The notes: a model not told the origin generated them from the letters alone. Positions 15,751 to 25,281 are shown, counted from the first letter of the stretch. The stretch: 64,000 nt of DNA from Ruegeria_C sp041537925 (GCF_041537925.1 NZ_JBGOSH010000004.1:372001-436000), one strand, 5' to 3'. Numbers and translations: made by a program.

Positions 15751-16637
15751 TGGTGGGCCTGACCGAAGAGTTTCAGGGTCATCTGGAAAGCGGGCTGACC
15801 ACGCTGTGCCGCTGCTGGGAGATCCGGCGCAAGGATGGCGCGCGGCACGGTTTCACCGACCACGATTGCGATCTGGAATTCGATGGGTTGCTGTTCCGAG
15901 CTGATACCGGACTGACAGCTGCGGCCCTCCAGCAGGGCACTGGGCTGTCAGTGGACAATTCCGAGGCGGTCGGTGCGTTGAGTGATGCCTCGATCCGGGC
16001 GGAGGATATCGAGGCGGGCCGCTATGACGGGGCTGAGGTGGTCGCCTGGCTGGTGAACTGGCAAGATCCGCAGATGCGGCTGATGCAGTTTCGCGGCGCG
16101 CTGGGCGAGTTGCGTCAGTCAGGCGGCGCGTTTCAGGCAGAGCTGCGCGGGCTGACCGATCAACTGAACCGGCCCATCGGGCGGGTCTTTCAGAAGCCGT
16201 GTACTGCGGTTCTGGGGGATCGCTCTTGCGGTTTCGATCTCGACAAGCCGGGCTATGCCACCACGTTGGAGGTGGTTGAGATCGAAGAGGGTGTGAAGTT
16301 CCGTTGGGTCGAGTTGCCGGGGTTTGCCCCGGCCTGGTTCGAGAGGGGTAGGTTGGACGTACTTGACGGCGCGGCCACGGGGCTCTGGGGCTCGATCAAG
16401 ACCGACCGGATAGTTGACGGTCAGCGTCAGATCGAGCTGTGGGAGCCGCTGCGCGCCATCGTGGCGCGGGGCAACCGGGTGCGATTGGCGGCGGGATGCG
16501 ACAAGCGGCTGAAGACATGTCGGCTGAAATTCAACAACCTGCTCAACTTTCAGGGTTTCCCGGATCTGCCGGGCGAGGATTGGCTGATGGCAGTGCCGAA
16601 ACGGTCGGGGTCGAACAAAGGCGGGAGCCGCAGATGA
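15750..16637 (+). CDS. GTA g13, tail hub protein (DUF2163)
   Basis: A 295-residue DUF2163/phage_BR0599 protein that forms the tail hub. It has the family FTDHDCDLEFDGLLF motif, and Cys residues in PCTAVLGDRSCGFD and GCDKRLKTCRLKFNNLLNFQGFP. These four Cys are placed as in hub proteins of GTA and lambda gpL that carry an iron-sulfur cluster, so a cluster is likely. A GTG one codon upstream is possible; the ATG overlapping the g12 stop is preferred. Confidence 0.92.
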   Translation: MVGLTEEFQGHLESGLTTLCRCWEIRRKDGARHGFTDHDCDLEFDGLLFRADTGLTAAALQQGTGLSVDNSEAVGALSDASIRAEDIEAGRYDGAEVVAWLVNWQDPQMRLMQFRGALGELRQSGGAFQAELRGLTDQLNRPIGRVFQKPCTAVLGDRSCGFDLDKPGYATTLEVVEIEEGVKFRWVELPGFAPAWFERGRLDVLDGAATGLWGSIKTDRIVDGQRQIELWEPLRAIVARGNRVRLAAGCDKRLKTCRLKFNNLLNFQGFPDLPGEDWLMAVPKRSGSNKGGSRR

Positions 16638-17080
16638 ATGCGCGCGGGCCGGAGATCGTGGAGGTTGCGCGGAGTTGGCTGGGCACGCCCTATCGCCATC
16701 AATCCGCGGCCCGTGGAGCGGGGTGCGATTGCCTCGGGCTGATCCGTGGCGTTTGGCGCGAATGCTATGGTGCTGAGCCCGAGACCGCCCCCGCCTATAG
16801 CATGGACTGGTCCGAACCAAAGGGTGAGGAACGGATGTGGGCGGCAGCGCGCCGTCATCTGATCCCCTGCGAGGCAGGGACATGGCGGCCCGGTGATGTG
16901 TTGCTGTTCCGGATGCGTTCTGGGTCGGTGGCGAAACATGTGGGCATCCTGTCCGAGGTGGGGCCTGTTCCTCGCTTCATCCACTCTTATTCGGGGCACG
17001 GGGTGGTGGAGAGCGCGCTGAGCGCGCCCTGGCGGCGCAAGGTGGTTGCCCGGTTTGAATTTCCTGTGGAGGTGAAGTGA
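16634..17080 (+). CDS. GTA g14, NlpC/P60 tail peptidase
   Basis: A 148-residue NlpC/P60 cysteine peptidase, expected to cut peptidoglycan peptides so DNA can pass the recipient wall. The catalytic Cys is in AARGAGCDCLGLIRGVWRE and the His in GSVAKHVGILSE; a further polar residue is in RFIHSYSGHGVVES. Start and stop overlap g13 and g15 by a few bases. A longer in-frame opening exists but reaches deep into g13. Confidence 0.93.
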   Translation: MNARGPEIVEVARSWLGTPYRHQSAARGAGCDCLGLIRGVWRECYGAEPETAPAYSMDWSEPKGEERMWAAARRHLIPCEAGTWRPGDVLLFRMRSGSVAKHVGILSEVGPVPRFIHSYSGHGVVESALSAPWRRKVVARFEFPVEVK

Positions 17081-20000
17081 TGGCGACGATCGTCCTATCT
17101 GCGGCCGGAGCGGCCATTGGCGGGTCCATCGGGGGCACCTTTGCGGGCCTATCCTCGGTGGCGATTGGCCGTGCGGTTGGCGCGACGGTGGGCAAGCTTA
17201 TCGACAACCGCTTGCTTGGGCAGGGGGCCGAACCGGTCGAGACCGGCAAGGTGGACCGGTTTCGGTTGACCCAATCGGGTGAGGGTGCGGCGGTTTCACG
17301 GCTGCATGGTCGGATGCGGATCGCCGGGCAGATGATCTGGGCCTCACAGTTCCGCGAACATGTCTCCCGCAGCGGTGGCGGGGGCGGTGGCAAGGGCGCG
17401 CCTATGCCGGCGAAACCGGAAGTGACAGAATACAGCTATTCAGTGTCGCTGGCGCTGGCGCTCTGCGAAGGAGAGATCGCATCGGTCGGGCGAGTCTGGG
17501 CTGATGGCGAAGAGATCGAACATGACCGGCTGAACATGCGGGTTTATACCGGCAGCGCCGGCCAGCTACCCGACCCGACTATGGAGGCCGTCGAAGGCAC
17601 CGGTGCGGTGCCCGCCTATCGTGGCACCGCCTATGTGGTGATGGAGGACCTGCCACTTGGTCAGTTCGGCAACCGGGTGCCGCAATTCTCGTTCGAGGTG
17701 GTGCGTCCAGCGCAGGCGGAGGCCGAAGATTTCCGTGACGATCTGGGCCAGGTTGTGCGAGCCGTGGCGATTGTGCCGGGAACCGGTGAGTATTCACTGG
17801 CCACAAGGCAGGTTAATTACAGCAAGGGTTGGGGGCAGCATTGGGCGGCAAATGTTCATTCGCCGACCGGGCGGACTGATTTCGTGCAATCCATGAAAGC
17901 CTTGCGCGAAGAGGTTCCGGCATGCGGGGCGGCCTCGTTGGTTGTGTCCTGGTTCGGGGGTGACCTGCGTTGCGGTGAATGCCGGGTAGAACCCAAGATC
18001 GAGCGGAGCGAGATTGATGGGGCTAACATGCCCTGGCGTGTATCGGGTGCGGGTCGGTCCGGGGTGGCCGAGGTGCCGCGCAAAGATGGTGAGCCGATCT
18101 ACGGTGGCACACCGGCTGATGACTCGGTGGTAGAGGCGATTAAGCATCTGCAAGATCAGGGAAAACGGGTGATGTTCTATCCCTTCATCCTGATGGATCA
18201 GGATGAGGGCAATGAACTGCCCGACCCTTGGAGCGAGGCTGAGAGCCAGCCTGTTCTGCCCTGGCGCGGGCGGATTACGCTCAGCGATGCTCCGGGTCGC
18301 GCGGGCAGTCCGGACAAGACGACGGTGGCGGATGACGAGGTGGCGGCGTTTTTCGGAACCGCACAGCCGTCGCATTTTCAAATCAACTCCGGGTGGGTGT
18401 CCTATAGCGGTCCGCAGGAGTGGAGCTTTCGCCGCTTTATTCTGCATTACGCGGCACTTTGCGCGGCGGCGGGCGGCGTGTCGGCGTTCTGCATCGGATC
18501 GGAAATGCGCGGGCTGACCCAGATCCGGGGTGCGAATGGGTTTCCGGCGGTTGACGAGCTGCGCGAACTGGCAGCGAATGTGCGTGAGATTCTCGGGCGC
18601 GATACTAAGATCAGCTATGCGGCGGACTGGTCGGAATATTTCGGGTATCAGCCGGGCGATGCGCCCGGTGACCGGTATTTCCATCTGGACCCACTCTGGG
18701 CCGATGAGAATATCGATTTCATCGGGATCGACAACTACATGCCCGTGGCTGATTGGCGCGACGAGGATGATCACCTGGACGCGCAGGCAGGTACAAGCTC
18801 GACCTATGACATCGACTATCTTCGCTCGAATATCGAGGGGGGTGAGGGGTTTGACTGGTACTATGCCTCATCCGAGTCGCGCGCGGCGCAGGTCCGCACC
18901 CCGATCACCGATGGTGATCATGACGAGCCGTGGGTCTGGCGATACAAGGATCTGCGCAACTGGTGGTCGCAACGCCATTTCGAGCGGATCGGCGGGGTTC
19001 GGCAGACGCAGCCAACCGACTGGGTGCCGGGATCGAAACCGTTCTGGTTCACCGAACTGGGCTGCGCGGCTATCGACAAGGGACCGAACCAGCCCAACAA
19101 GTTTCTGGACCCGAAATCTTCGGAATCCAGATTGCCATACCATTCCAATGGGTTGCGCGATGACTTTGTGCAGATGCAATATCTGAAGGCGGTACTTGGA
19201 TATTGGGCGCAGCCACAGCACAATCCGGTCGCAAGTGAATATGACGGGCGCATGATAGATATGGCGAATGCCTTTGTCTGGGCCTGGGATGCGCGACCTT
19301 TCCCGATTTTTCCCAATAACCGCGAGCAATGGAGCGATGGCGGCAACTATGCGCGCGGGCATTGGCTGAACGGTCGGGTGAGCAATCGGTCGCTGGCCTC
19401 GGTCGTGGCAGAGATCTGTCGCGCCTCAGATCTGGTGGACGATCTGGATGTCTCGGAATTGTGGGGTGTAGTGCGCGGCTATGTGCTGGATCAGGTCGAA
19501 GACGCACGAGCGGCGTTGCAACCGCTGATGCTGCGCTACGGTTTCGACGCGATCGAACGCAATGGCAAGCTGGTTTTTCGCCTGCGCGATGGAAAACAGG
19601 CCATCGAAATCCTGCCAGACCACTTTGCCGAGAGCCACGAGCTGGACGGCGATGTTGAATTGCGCCGGGAGGCTGATGTGGACATGACCGGGCGGGTACG
19701 CCTGCGTTTCGTGCAAGCGGACGGCGATTTTGATGCGATCTCGGAAGAGGCGATCCTGCCCGATGACGCGACCCATGCGGTAGCGACAAGCGAGATACCG
19801 CTCGCCCTGACCCGCGCCGAAGGGCGTCAGACGGTGGAACGCTGGCTGGCCGAGGCACGCGTGTCGCGTGATACGGCCCGGTTTGCGCTGCCACCGTCGA
19901 AGCTGGCGCTGGGCGCGGGGGATATCGTGCAATTGCCGGCAACAGACGGACATACGGCCCGCTATCGCGTGGACCGGGTCGAACAGACCGATCTGCAGCT

Positions 20001-21021
20001 GATCGAGGCGGTGCGGGTCGAGCCCGGCATATACGAGACCTCGGATATGACCGAGGATGTGCCCGCGCTGCGGGCCTTTGCGCCGCCCTTGCCGGTCACG
20101 CCGATGTTCCTGGACCTGCCTCTGATGACCGGGGACGAGGTACCGCACGCGCCTTATCTGGCGGTTGCCGCCGATCCGTGGCCAGGATCGGTCGCGGTGT
20201 ACCGGTCGTCCAGTGACGAGGATTATGAATTGGGTGAGATCATCGCGGCGCAATCTGTGATCGGGCGAACAGAGACACCGCTGTTCCGGGCTCGGCCCGG
20301 GCTGTGGGATCGCGGAGCGGACCTGCAGGTGCGACTAATCTCGGGCGAGTTGGAGTCGCGTGGCGCGGAGGCATTGATGAACGGCGCGAATCTGGCGGCG
20401 ATCGGGAACGGCTCGAGCGGCAACTGGGAGTTGCTGCAGTTCGCAGAAGCCGAACTGATCGCGCCCGAGACATATCTGTTGGGCAGTCGCTTGCGCGGTC
20501 AGTTGGGCAGTGACGCGCTGATGCCCGATGTCTGGCCCGAGGGATCGGTCTTTGTGCTGCTGGATCGCACGGTGACACAGTTGGGGCTGTCGAGTTCCGA
20601 GCGCCGGATCGCGCGGCATTTCAGGATCGGGCCTGCGGGGCGCGGCTATGATGATCCCGTATATCTGCATCGAGTCGAAGCCTTTGACGGCAACGGGTTG
20701 CGCCCCTATGCGCCGGTGCATCTGCGGGCTGATCCAGTTGGGCAGGGCCACAAGTTACATTGGATCCGCCGCACCCGGATCGATGGCGATAGCTGGGACG
20801 CGCCAGAGATGCCGTTGGGCGAAGAAAGCGAGTCTTATCTACTGCGGGTCATCCGGGGAGGCTCGGTGCTGCGCGAGGCGACGCTCGGCGCGCCGGAATG
20901 GATCTATACCGCCGCCATGCAAATGCAGGACCATGCGCAGAGCGGTGTGCGGATCGAGGTGGCGCAGGTATCGGCGCGCTTCGGGCCGGGGCCATTTGCG
21001 GGCCTGAACTGGAGGCATTAA
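17080..21021 (+). CDS. GTA g15, baseplate megatron / host-contact protein
   Basis: A 1313-residue protein, the largest GTA component, forming the baseplate that contacts the cell. The N-terminus is a Gly/Ala-rich hydrophobic helix (LSAAGAAIGGSIGGTFAGLSSVAIGRAVGA). The centre carries the GTA TIM-barrel-like domain (FCIGSEMRGLTQIRG, then FIGIDNYMPVADWRDEDDHLD and PFWFTELGCAAIDKGPNQPN), related to glycoside hydrolases. The C-terminal half is the Gp15 tail-fold region. GGAGG at 17068-17072 supports the ATG over a GTG one codon earlier. It is translationally coupled to g14. Confidence 0.94.
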   Translation: MATIVLSAAGAAIGGSIGGTFAGLSSVAIGRAVGATVGKLIDNRLLGQGAEPVETGKVDRFRLTQSGEGAAVSRLHGRMRIAGQMIWASQFREHVSRSGGGGGGKGAPMPAKPEVTEYSYSVSLALALCEGEIASVGRVWADGEEIEHDRLNMRVYTGSAGQLPDPTMEAVEGTGAVPAYRGTAYVVMEDLPLGQFGNRVPQFSFEVVRPAQAEAEDFRDDLGQVVRAVAIVPGTGEYSLATRQVNYSKGWGQHWAANVHSPTGRTDFVQSMKALREEVPACGAASLVVSWFGGDLRCGECRVEPKIERSEIDGANMPWRVSGAGRSGVAEVPRKDGEPIYGGTPADDSVVEAIKHLQDQGKRVMFYPFILMDQDEGNELPDPWSEAESQPVLPWRGRITLSDAPGRAGSPDKTTVADDEVAAFFGTAQPSHFQINSGWVSYSGPQEWSFRRFILHYAALCAAAGGVSAFCIGSEMRGLTQIRGANGFPAVDELRELAANVREILGRDTKISYAADWSEYFGYQPGDAPGDRYFHLDPLWADENIDFIGIDNYMPVADWRDEDDHLDAQAGTSSTYDIDYLRSNIEGGEGFDWYYASSESRAAQVRTPITDGDHDEPWVWRYKDLRNWWSQRHFERIGGVRQTQPTDWVPGSKPFWFTELGCAAIDKGPNQPNKFLDPKSSESRLPYHSNGLRDDFVQMQYLKAVLGYWAQPQHNPVASEYDGRMIDMANAFVWAWDARPFPIFPNNREQWSDGGNYARGHWLNGRVSNRSLASVVAEICRASDLVDDLDVSELWGVVRGYVLDQVEDARAALQPLMLRYGFDAIERNGKLVFRLRDGKQAIEILPDHFAESHELDGDVELRREADVDMTGRVRLRFVQADGDFDAISEEAILPDDATHAVATSEIPLALTRAEGRQTVERWLAEARVSRDTARFALPPSKLALGAGDIVQLPATDGHTARYRVDRVEQTDLQLIEAVRVEPGIYETSDMTEDVPALRAFAPPLPVTPMFLDLPLMTGDEVPHAPYLAVAADPWPGSVAVYRSSSDEDYELGEIIAAQSVIGRTETPLFRARPGLWDRGADLQVRLISGELESRGAEALMNGANLAAIGNGSSGNWELLQFAEAELIAPETYLLGSRLRGQLGSDALMPDVWPEGSVFVLLDRTVTQLGLSSSERRIARHFRIGPAGRGYDDPVYLHRVEAFDGNGLRPYAPVHLRADPVGQGHKLHWIRRTRIDGDSWDAPEMPLGEESESYLLRVIRGGSVLREATLGAPEWIYTAAMQMQDHAQSGVRIEVAQVSARFGPGPFAGLNWRH

Positions 21022-21025
21022 GCGG

Positions 21026-21322
21026 GTGTTGCCGGTTCTGCATGGCGATGTCAGCAATGCCGCGCGCGCGTTGCTGACGGTTGCGCCCGGCGCACGGCGG
21101 TGGGTCGGTGCTCGGCTGGTGGCTGAGGCCGCCGAGGCCGCTGCCCATGTGGCGCGAACCGGCAGGCTGCATCCGCGATTTGGCAATGGATCACTGATGG
21201 CGGCGGCGCGCAAACGCCGACTTGCGGATGAGCCTGGATTCGACGACCCAGACTATTGTGCCTGTTTGATCGAGGTGCTGAGGGCGGTGATGCACCATCG
21301 CGGCGCAAAATGCGCCATGTGA
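21026..21322 (+). CDS. Small conserved-looking protein after GTA g15
   Basis: A 98-residue protein starting at GTG four bases after the g15 stop, preceded by GGAGGC at 21011-21016. The sequence is Ala/Arg-rich and ends HPRFGNGSLMAAARKRRLADEPGFDDPDYCACLIEVLRAVMHHR. I do not recognise a domain. Tight spacing indicates co-transcription with the GTA, so it may be an accessory of the particle or simply ride on the same message. Confidence 0.65.
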   Translation: MLPVLHGDVSNAARALLTVAPGARRWVGARLVAEAAEAAAHVARTGRLHPRFGNGSLMAAARKRRLADEPGFDDPDYCACLIEVLRAVMHHRGAKCAM

Positions 21323-21430
21323 AAGACTGTCGCGATTACAGAGCTTTGGCAGAAAATTGAAACCGGACCGCTTTCGGCAGGTCGCATTTTGCGCTACATA
21401 TAAGAACTGCGCAACTTAGGAGGCAGAGCG

Positions 21431-22240
21431 ATGGCCGAAACGCGTGCAAATATTTCTCCTGTCGATCCGGTCTGGGATCAGATCACCAAGGAGGCAGAAG
21501 AAGCGGTGCGGGACGAACCCCTGATGGGTGGGTTGGTGCATGCTTGTATCCTGCACCACCGGTCGCTTGAAAAGGCGCTGTCCTACCGGATCGCGGCCAA
21601 ACTGGCCTCGAACGAGATGTCGATGGTGATCCTGCGCGAGATCGCGGATGACGCTTATGCCAAATCCTCGGAACTGGTCGAAGCGGCGCGCGCCGATCTG
21701 GTCGCGGTGTACGAGCGTGACCCCGCCTGCCACCGTTTGCTGCAGCCAGTGCTGTATTTCAAAGGCTATCAGGCAATGCAGGGCTATCGCATCGCGCATT
21801 GGCTGTGGAACCAGGGCCAGCACGATCTGTCCTATTTCTTTCAGATGCGAATCTCTGAGATTTTCGGGATCGACATTCATCCCGCCGCACGGATCGGCAA
21901 GGGGATCATGATCGACCATGCTCATTCCATCGTGATCGGTGAAACGGCTGTAGTGGGCGACAATGTCTCGATGCTGCATTCGGTCACCCTTGGGGGTACC
22001 GGCAAGGAAGAAGAGGACCGTCACCCCAAGATCGAAGACGGGGTACTGATCGGTGCTGGCGCCAAGGTGCTGGGCAATATCCGCGTGGGCCGGTGCAGCC
22101 GGATCGCCGCCGGGTCGGTGGTTCTGTCCGAAGTTCCGCCCTGCAAGACGGTTGCGGGTATTCCCGCCAAGATCGTGGGCGAGGCAGGCTGCGCGCAGCC
22201 TGCGGTTAGCATGAACCAGATGTTCCGTTCGGGCCTGTGA
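21431..22240 (+). CDS. cysE: Serine O-acetyltransferase CysE
   Basis: Makes O-acetylserine from serine and acetyl-CoA, the first step of cysteine synthesis. The 269-residue protein has the SAT N-terminal helical domain (EEAVRDEPLMGGLVHACILHHRSLEKALSYRIAAKLAS) and the left-handed beta-helix (DIHPAARIGKGIMIDHAHSIVIGETAVVGDNVSMLHSVTLGGTGKEEEDRHPKIEDGVLIGAGAKVLGNIRVG) with catalytic Asp and His. An AGGAGG ribosome binding site lies upstream. It sits just after the GTA cluster, a synteny common in Rhodobacterales, and ends at a terminator facing pdhC. Confidence 0.96.
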   Translation: MAETRANISPVDPVWDQITKEAEEAVRDEPLMGGLVHACILHHRSLEKALSYRIAAKLASNEMSMVILREIADDAYAKSSELVEAARADLVAVYERDPACHRLLQPVLYFKGYQAMQGYRIAHWLWNQGQHDLSYFFQMRISEIFGIDIHPAARIGKGIMIDHAHSIVIGETAVVGDNVSMLHSVTLGGTGKEEEDRHPKIEDGVLIGAGAKVLGNIRVGRCSRIAAGSVVLSEVPPCKTVAGIPAKIVGEAGCAQPAVSMNQMFRSGL

Positions 22241-22274
22241 CGACAAGACACCGCTGAACCGGGTTCAAGAATCG

Positions 22275-22304
22275 AAAACGCCGCCGGGTTACGGCGGCGT
22301 TTTT
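22275..22304. terminator. Bidirectional terminator between cysE and pdhC
   Basis: AAAACGCCGCC (22275-22285) pairs with GGCGGCGTTTT (22293-22303) around a 7-base loop, followed by T residues. The A and T runs at both ends let it work for both convergent genes. Confidence 0.85.
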
Positions 22305-22322
22305 GTGTGTGTTGCGGCCGGT

Positions 22323-23630
22323 TCAGGCCAGCATCATCATCGGGTTTTCCAGATTGTCGACGACGGCTTGCAGCAGTTGCGCACCGAGCGCCCCGTCGAT
22401 GACCCGGTGATCGACCGACATGGTCACCGACATCACGGTGGCCACGGTCAATTCGCCGTCATCCCCGACAACGGGTTTCTTGACGCCTGTTCCCACGGCC
22501 AGAATACCGGCATGGGGCGGGTTCACGATGGCGTCGAAATTGTCGATGCCGAACATGCCCAGATTGGAAATCGCAAAGCTACCACCCTGGTATTCGTGCG
22601 GCGCGAGCTTGCGGTCGCGGGCACGGGCGGCGAGGTCTTTCATCTCTGCCGAGAGCGCCGAGAGCGACTTCATGTCGGCATCTTTCAGCACCGGCGTGAA
22701 CAGGCCGCCCTCGATGGCGACGGCAACGGCGACGTCTGACGGTTTCAACTGGAAGACACGGTCTCCGGCCCAGACGGCGTTGCATTCGGGCACCTGTTGC
22801 AGCGCGTTTGCCATCGCCTTGATGATGAAGTCATTGACGCTGAGCTTGGTGCCGCGCGATTCCAGTTGCTTGTTCAATTGGCTGCGGAACTTGAGCAGCG
22901 CGTCGAGCTTGATGTCGCGGCGCAGGTAGAAATGCGGGATCGACTGCTTTGCCTCGGTCAGACGCGCGGCGATGGTCTTGCGCATGCCGTCGAGTGCGAT
23001 TTCCTCATACTCGCGGCCCTCATACATGCGGGCGACCATGTCGGTCGAGGGGCCACTTGCCGGGGCCGCAGTTGCGGCAGCGGCGGCGGGTGCGGCAGCG
23101 GGTGCAGGTTTTGCTGCGGTCGGGCTGGCCCCTTCCACATCCGCTTTCACGATGCGACCATGTGGGCCGGAACCTGCGATCTGGCTGAGGTCGAGGCCCT
23201 TCTGGGCGGCGATGCGACGGGCCAGTGGCGAGGCGAAGATGCGTGTTCCATCGGCGGACTTGGCTGCGGCGGGGGCAGGGGCGGGCTCCGCGGAGCCCCC
23301 TGCGGGGGCCGCCTTGTCGCCCGCGTCAGCCGCAGGTGCGGCTTCCGGTGCCTTGGCCGGGGCGGCCGCGATGTCATCGGGGCTTTCGCCCTCTTCCAGC
23401 AGCACGGCGATGGCGGTGTTCACCTTCACGCCTTCGCTGCCGTCGGGGACGAGGATCTTGCCGATGATGCCTTCATCGACCGCCTCGAATTCCATCGTCG
23501 CCTTGTCGGTTTCAATCTCGGCCAGCAGGTCGCCGGACGATACGGTATCGCCCTCCTTGACCAGCCATTTTGCCAGCGTGCCTTCCTCCATGGTCGGGGA
23601 CAGGGCGGGCATCAGGATTTCGGTGGGCAT
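22323..23630 (-). CDS. pdhC: Pyruvate dehydrogenase E2, dihydrolipoamide acetyltransferase
   Basis: Core of the pyruvate dehydrogenase complex; moves the acetyl group from lipoamide to CoA. In 435 residues: one lipoyl domain (lipoyl Lys in ETDKATMEF), an Ala/Pro-rich linker, a peripheral-subunit-binding domain (FASPLARRIAAQKGLDLSQIAGSGPHGRIVKADV), a second Ala/Pro linker and the catalytic domain ending SVDHRVIDGALGAQLLQAVVDNLENP with the active His. An ATG five codons upstream is in frame, but this start matches the E1-beta N-terminus. Last gene of the pdh operon; it starts just after the DUF5076 stop. Confidence 0.95.
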   Translation of the reverse strand: MPTEILMPALSPTMEEGTLAKWLVKEGDTVSSGDLLAEIETDKATMEFEAVDEGIIGKILVPDGSEGVKVNTAIAVLLEEGESPDDIAAAPAKAPEAAPAADAGDKAAPAGGSAEPAPAPAAAKSADGTRIFASPLARRIAAQKGLDLSQIAGSGPHGRIVKADVEGASPTAAKPAPAAAPAAAAATAAPASGPSTDMVARMYEGREYEEIALDGMRKTIAARLTEAKQSIPHFYLRRDIKLDALLKFRSQLNKQLESRGTKLSVNDFIIKAMANALQQVPECNAVWAGDRVFQLKPSDVAVAVAIEGGLFTPVLKDADMKSLSALSAEMKDLAARARDRKLAPHEYQGGSFAISNLGMFGIDNFDAIVNPPHAGILAVGTGVKKPVVGDDGELTVATVMSVTMSVDHRVIDGALGAQLLQAVVDNLENPMMMLA

Positions 23631-23631
23631 C

Positions 23632-23892
23632 TCAGCGGTCCTCAATCAGTGTAATTTGGTCGAAAGGCGCCTTGGGGCGCCCGGTGCCGCGCGCGAGCGT
23701 TTCGATCGCGGCTGTGATTTTCTGTTTGTGTTCCGCCATCCAGACAAAGGCGGTCTGGTGGGTGGGGCGGGCCCCGATCAGGCGCAGATCCGCTGCCAGC
23801 CGTTCGGGAACCAGCCCGGTCACCTCACGGCCATCGACCGTGAGGCTCACCCGGTAGCATTCCGTCGCTGGGTCGCGGCCCCTGATCTCCAT
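23632..23892 (-). CDS. DUF5076-like small protein in the pdh operon
   Basis: An 86-residue protein between pdhB and pdhC, separated from them by about 9 and 1 bases, so certainly co-transcribed. It reads VSLTVDGREVTGLVPERLAADLRLIGARPTHQTAFVWMAEHKQKITAAIETLARG, similar to what I recall of DUF5076 proteins. No catalytic motif is visible. Its place suggests a link to pyruvate dehydrogenase, but the function is unknown. Confidence 0.75.
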   Translation of the reverse strand: MEIRGRDPATECYRVSLTVDGREVTGLVPERLAADLRLIGARPTHQTAFVWMAEHKQKITAAIETLARGTGRPKAPFDQITLIEDR

Positions 23893-23901
23893 CCCGGCCC
23901 C

Positions 23902-25278
23902 TTAGCGGTAGGTCACTTCTTTGACGGCGGCGATCACCTCGTCCGTGGTCACCAGCGCCAGTTTTTCCAGATTGGCGGCATAGGGCATCGGCACGTCCTT
24001 GCCAGTGCAGTTGACCACCGGTGCGTCGAGGTAATCGAACGCCTGTTGCATTACCACCGAGGAGATGTAGCTGCCAACCGAACCTTGCGGCCAGCCTTCC
24101 TCGACCGTCACCAGGCGGTTGGTCTTCATCACCGAGTTGATGATGGCGCCGGTATCCATCGGGCGCAGTGTGCGCAGATCGATCACTTCGGCATTGATGC
24201 CATCCTCGGCCAGCTTGTCGGCGGCTTCGAGGGCAAACTGCATCGAGATGCCGAAACTGACGATGGTGACATCGCGGCCCTCGCGGCAAATCTTTGCCTT
24301 GCCGAAGGGGACGGTAAAATCATCCAGAACCGGCACGTCGAAGCTGCGGCCATAGAGGATTTCGTTTTCCAGGAAGATCACCGGGTTGGGGTCGCGGATC
24401 GCGGATTTCAGCAGGCCCTTGGCATCGGCGGCCGAATAGGGCATCGCGACCTTCAGGCCGGGGACCTGCATGAACCATGCTGCATAGTCCTGGCTGTGTT
24501 GAGCGCCGACGCGGGCAGCGGCGCCGTTGGGACCCCGGAAGACCATATGCGCGCCCATCTGGCCGCCGGACATATAAAGTGTCTTGGCCGCCGAATTGAC
24601 GATATGGTCCATCGCCTGCATCGAGAAGTTGAAGGTCATGAACTCGACAATGGGTTTCAACCCGCCAAAGGCCGCGCCGACACCGATGCCGGTAAATCCG
24701 TGTTCGGTGATCGGCGTGTCGATAACGCGTTTGGAGCCGAACTCGTCCAGCAGTCCCTGGCTGACCTTGTAGGCGCCCTGATATTCGGCGACTTCCTCAC
24801 CCATCAGAAACACGGCTTCGTCGCTGCGCATCTCTTCGGCCATGGCGTCGCGCAGGGCTTCACGCACGGTCTGCGGTTTCAACTCGGTGCCCTCGGGCCA
24901 GTCCGGGGTCAGATCGACCTGCGGGGCGGCGGGGGCGGCGGCGGCAGGGGCGGGCGCTTCGGAACTCCCTGCGGGAGCCGCCTTATTGCCCGCGTCAGCC
25001 GCTGGCGCGGCTTCCGGCAGAGCGGAGAGGTCTTCGCCTTCTTCCAGCAGGATCGCGATCGGGGTGTTGACCTTGACTGCTTCGGTGCCTTCGGCGATCA
25101 GGATCTTGCCGACGATGCCTTCGTCGACGGCCTCGAATTCCATCGTGGCCTTGTCGGTTTCGATCTCGGCCATGATGTCGCCGGAGGAGACGGTGTCACC
25201 CTCCTTGACTAGCCATTTCGCGAGCGTGCCTTCTTCCATCGTCGGAGAGAGGGCGGGCATGAGAATTTCGGTTGCCAT
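23902..25278 (-). CDS. pdhB: Pyruvate dehydrogenase E1 beta with N-terminal lipoyl domain
   Basis: With PdhA it decarboxylates pyruvate using thiamine diphosphate. The 458 residues contain an N-terminal lipoyl domain (residues 1 to about 80, Lys in ETDKATMEF), an Ala/Pro linker, then the E1-beta fold (VREALRDAMAEEMRSDEAVFLMGEEVAEYQGAYKVSQGL, the TPP-interacting Glu in MGEEV, and EEGWPQGSVGSYISS near the end). E1-beta with its own lipoyl domain is known in several alphaproteobacteria. The domain is nearly identical to that of pdhC. Confidence 0.95.
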   Translation of the reverse strand: MATEILMPALSPTMEEGTLAKWLVKEGDTVSSGDIMAEIETDKATMEFEAVDEGIVGKILIAEGTEAVKVNTPIAILLEEGEDLSALPEAAPAADAGNKAAPAGSSEAPAPAAAAPAAPQVDLTPDWPEGTELKPQTVREALRDAMAEEMRSDEAVFLMGEEVAEYQGAYKVSQGLLDEFGSKRVIDTPITEHGFTGIGVGAAFGGLKPIVEFMTFNFSMQAMDHIVNSAAKTLYMSGGQMGAHMVFRGPNGAAARVGAQHSQDYAAWFMQVPGLKVAMPYSAADAKGLLKSAIRDPNPVIFLENEILYGRSFDVPVLDDFTVPFGKAKICREGRDVTIVSFGISMQFALEAADKLAEDGINAEVIDLRTLRPMDTGAIINSVMKTNRLVTVEEGWPQGSVGSYISSVVMQQAFDYLDAPVVNCTGKDVPMPYAANLEKLALVTTDEVIAAVKEVTYR

Positions 25279-25281
25279 ATC

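Larger units (their letters stand above)
6972..21322 (+). mobile_element. Gene transfer agent (GTA) structural cluster
   Basis: About 14 kb of head, packaging and tail genes in the order of the Rhodobacter capsulatus GTA (g1 to g15 with g3.5 and g10.1). They are all on one strand, mostly with 4-base start/stop overlaps. There is no integrase, repressor, replication or lysis gene, which separates it from a prophage. Every gene is intact, so particles that package random host DNA are plausible. The cluster lies directly upstream of cysE. Confidence 0.93.

Noticed and set aside
6972..21021. Intact prophage
   Set aside because: Only head, packaging and tail genes are present, with no integrase, repressor, replication or lysis genes, and gene order matches GTA.
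22972..25212. A 746-codon plus-strand frame antisense to pdhC and pdhB
   Set aside because: It mirrors conserved coding sequence on the other strand; its sequence shows no family motif and is explained by high third-position GC.
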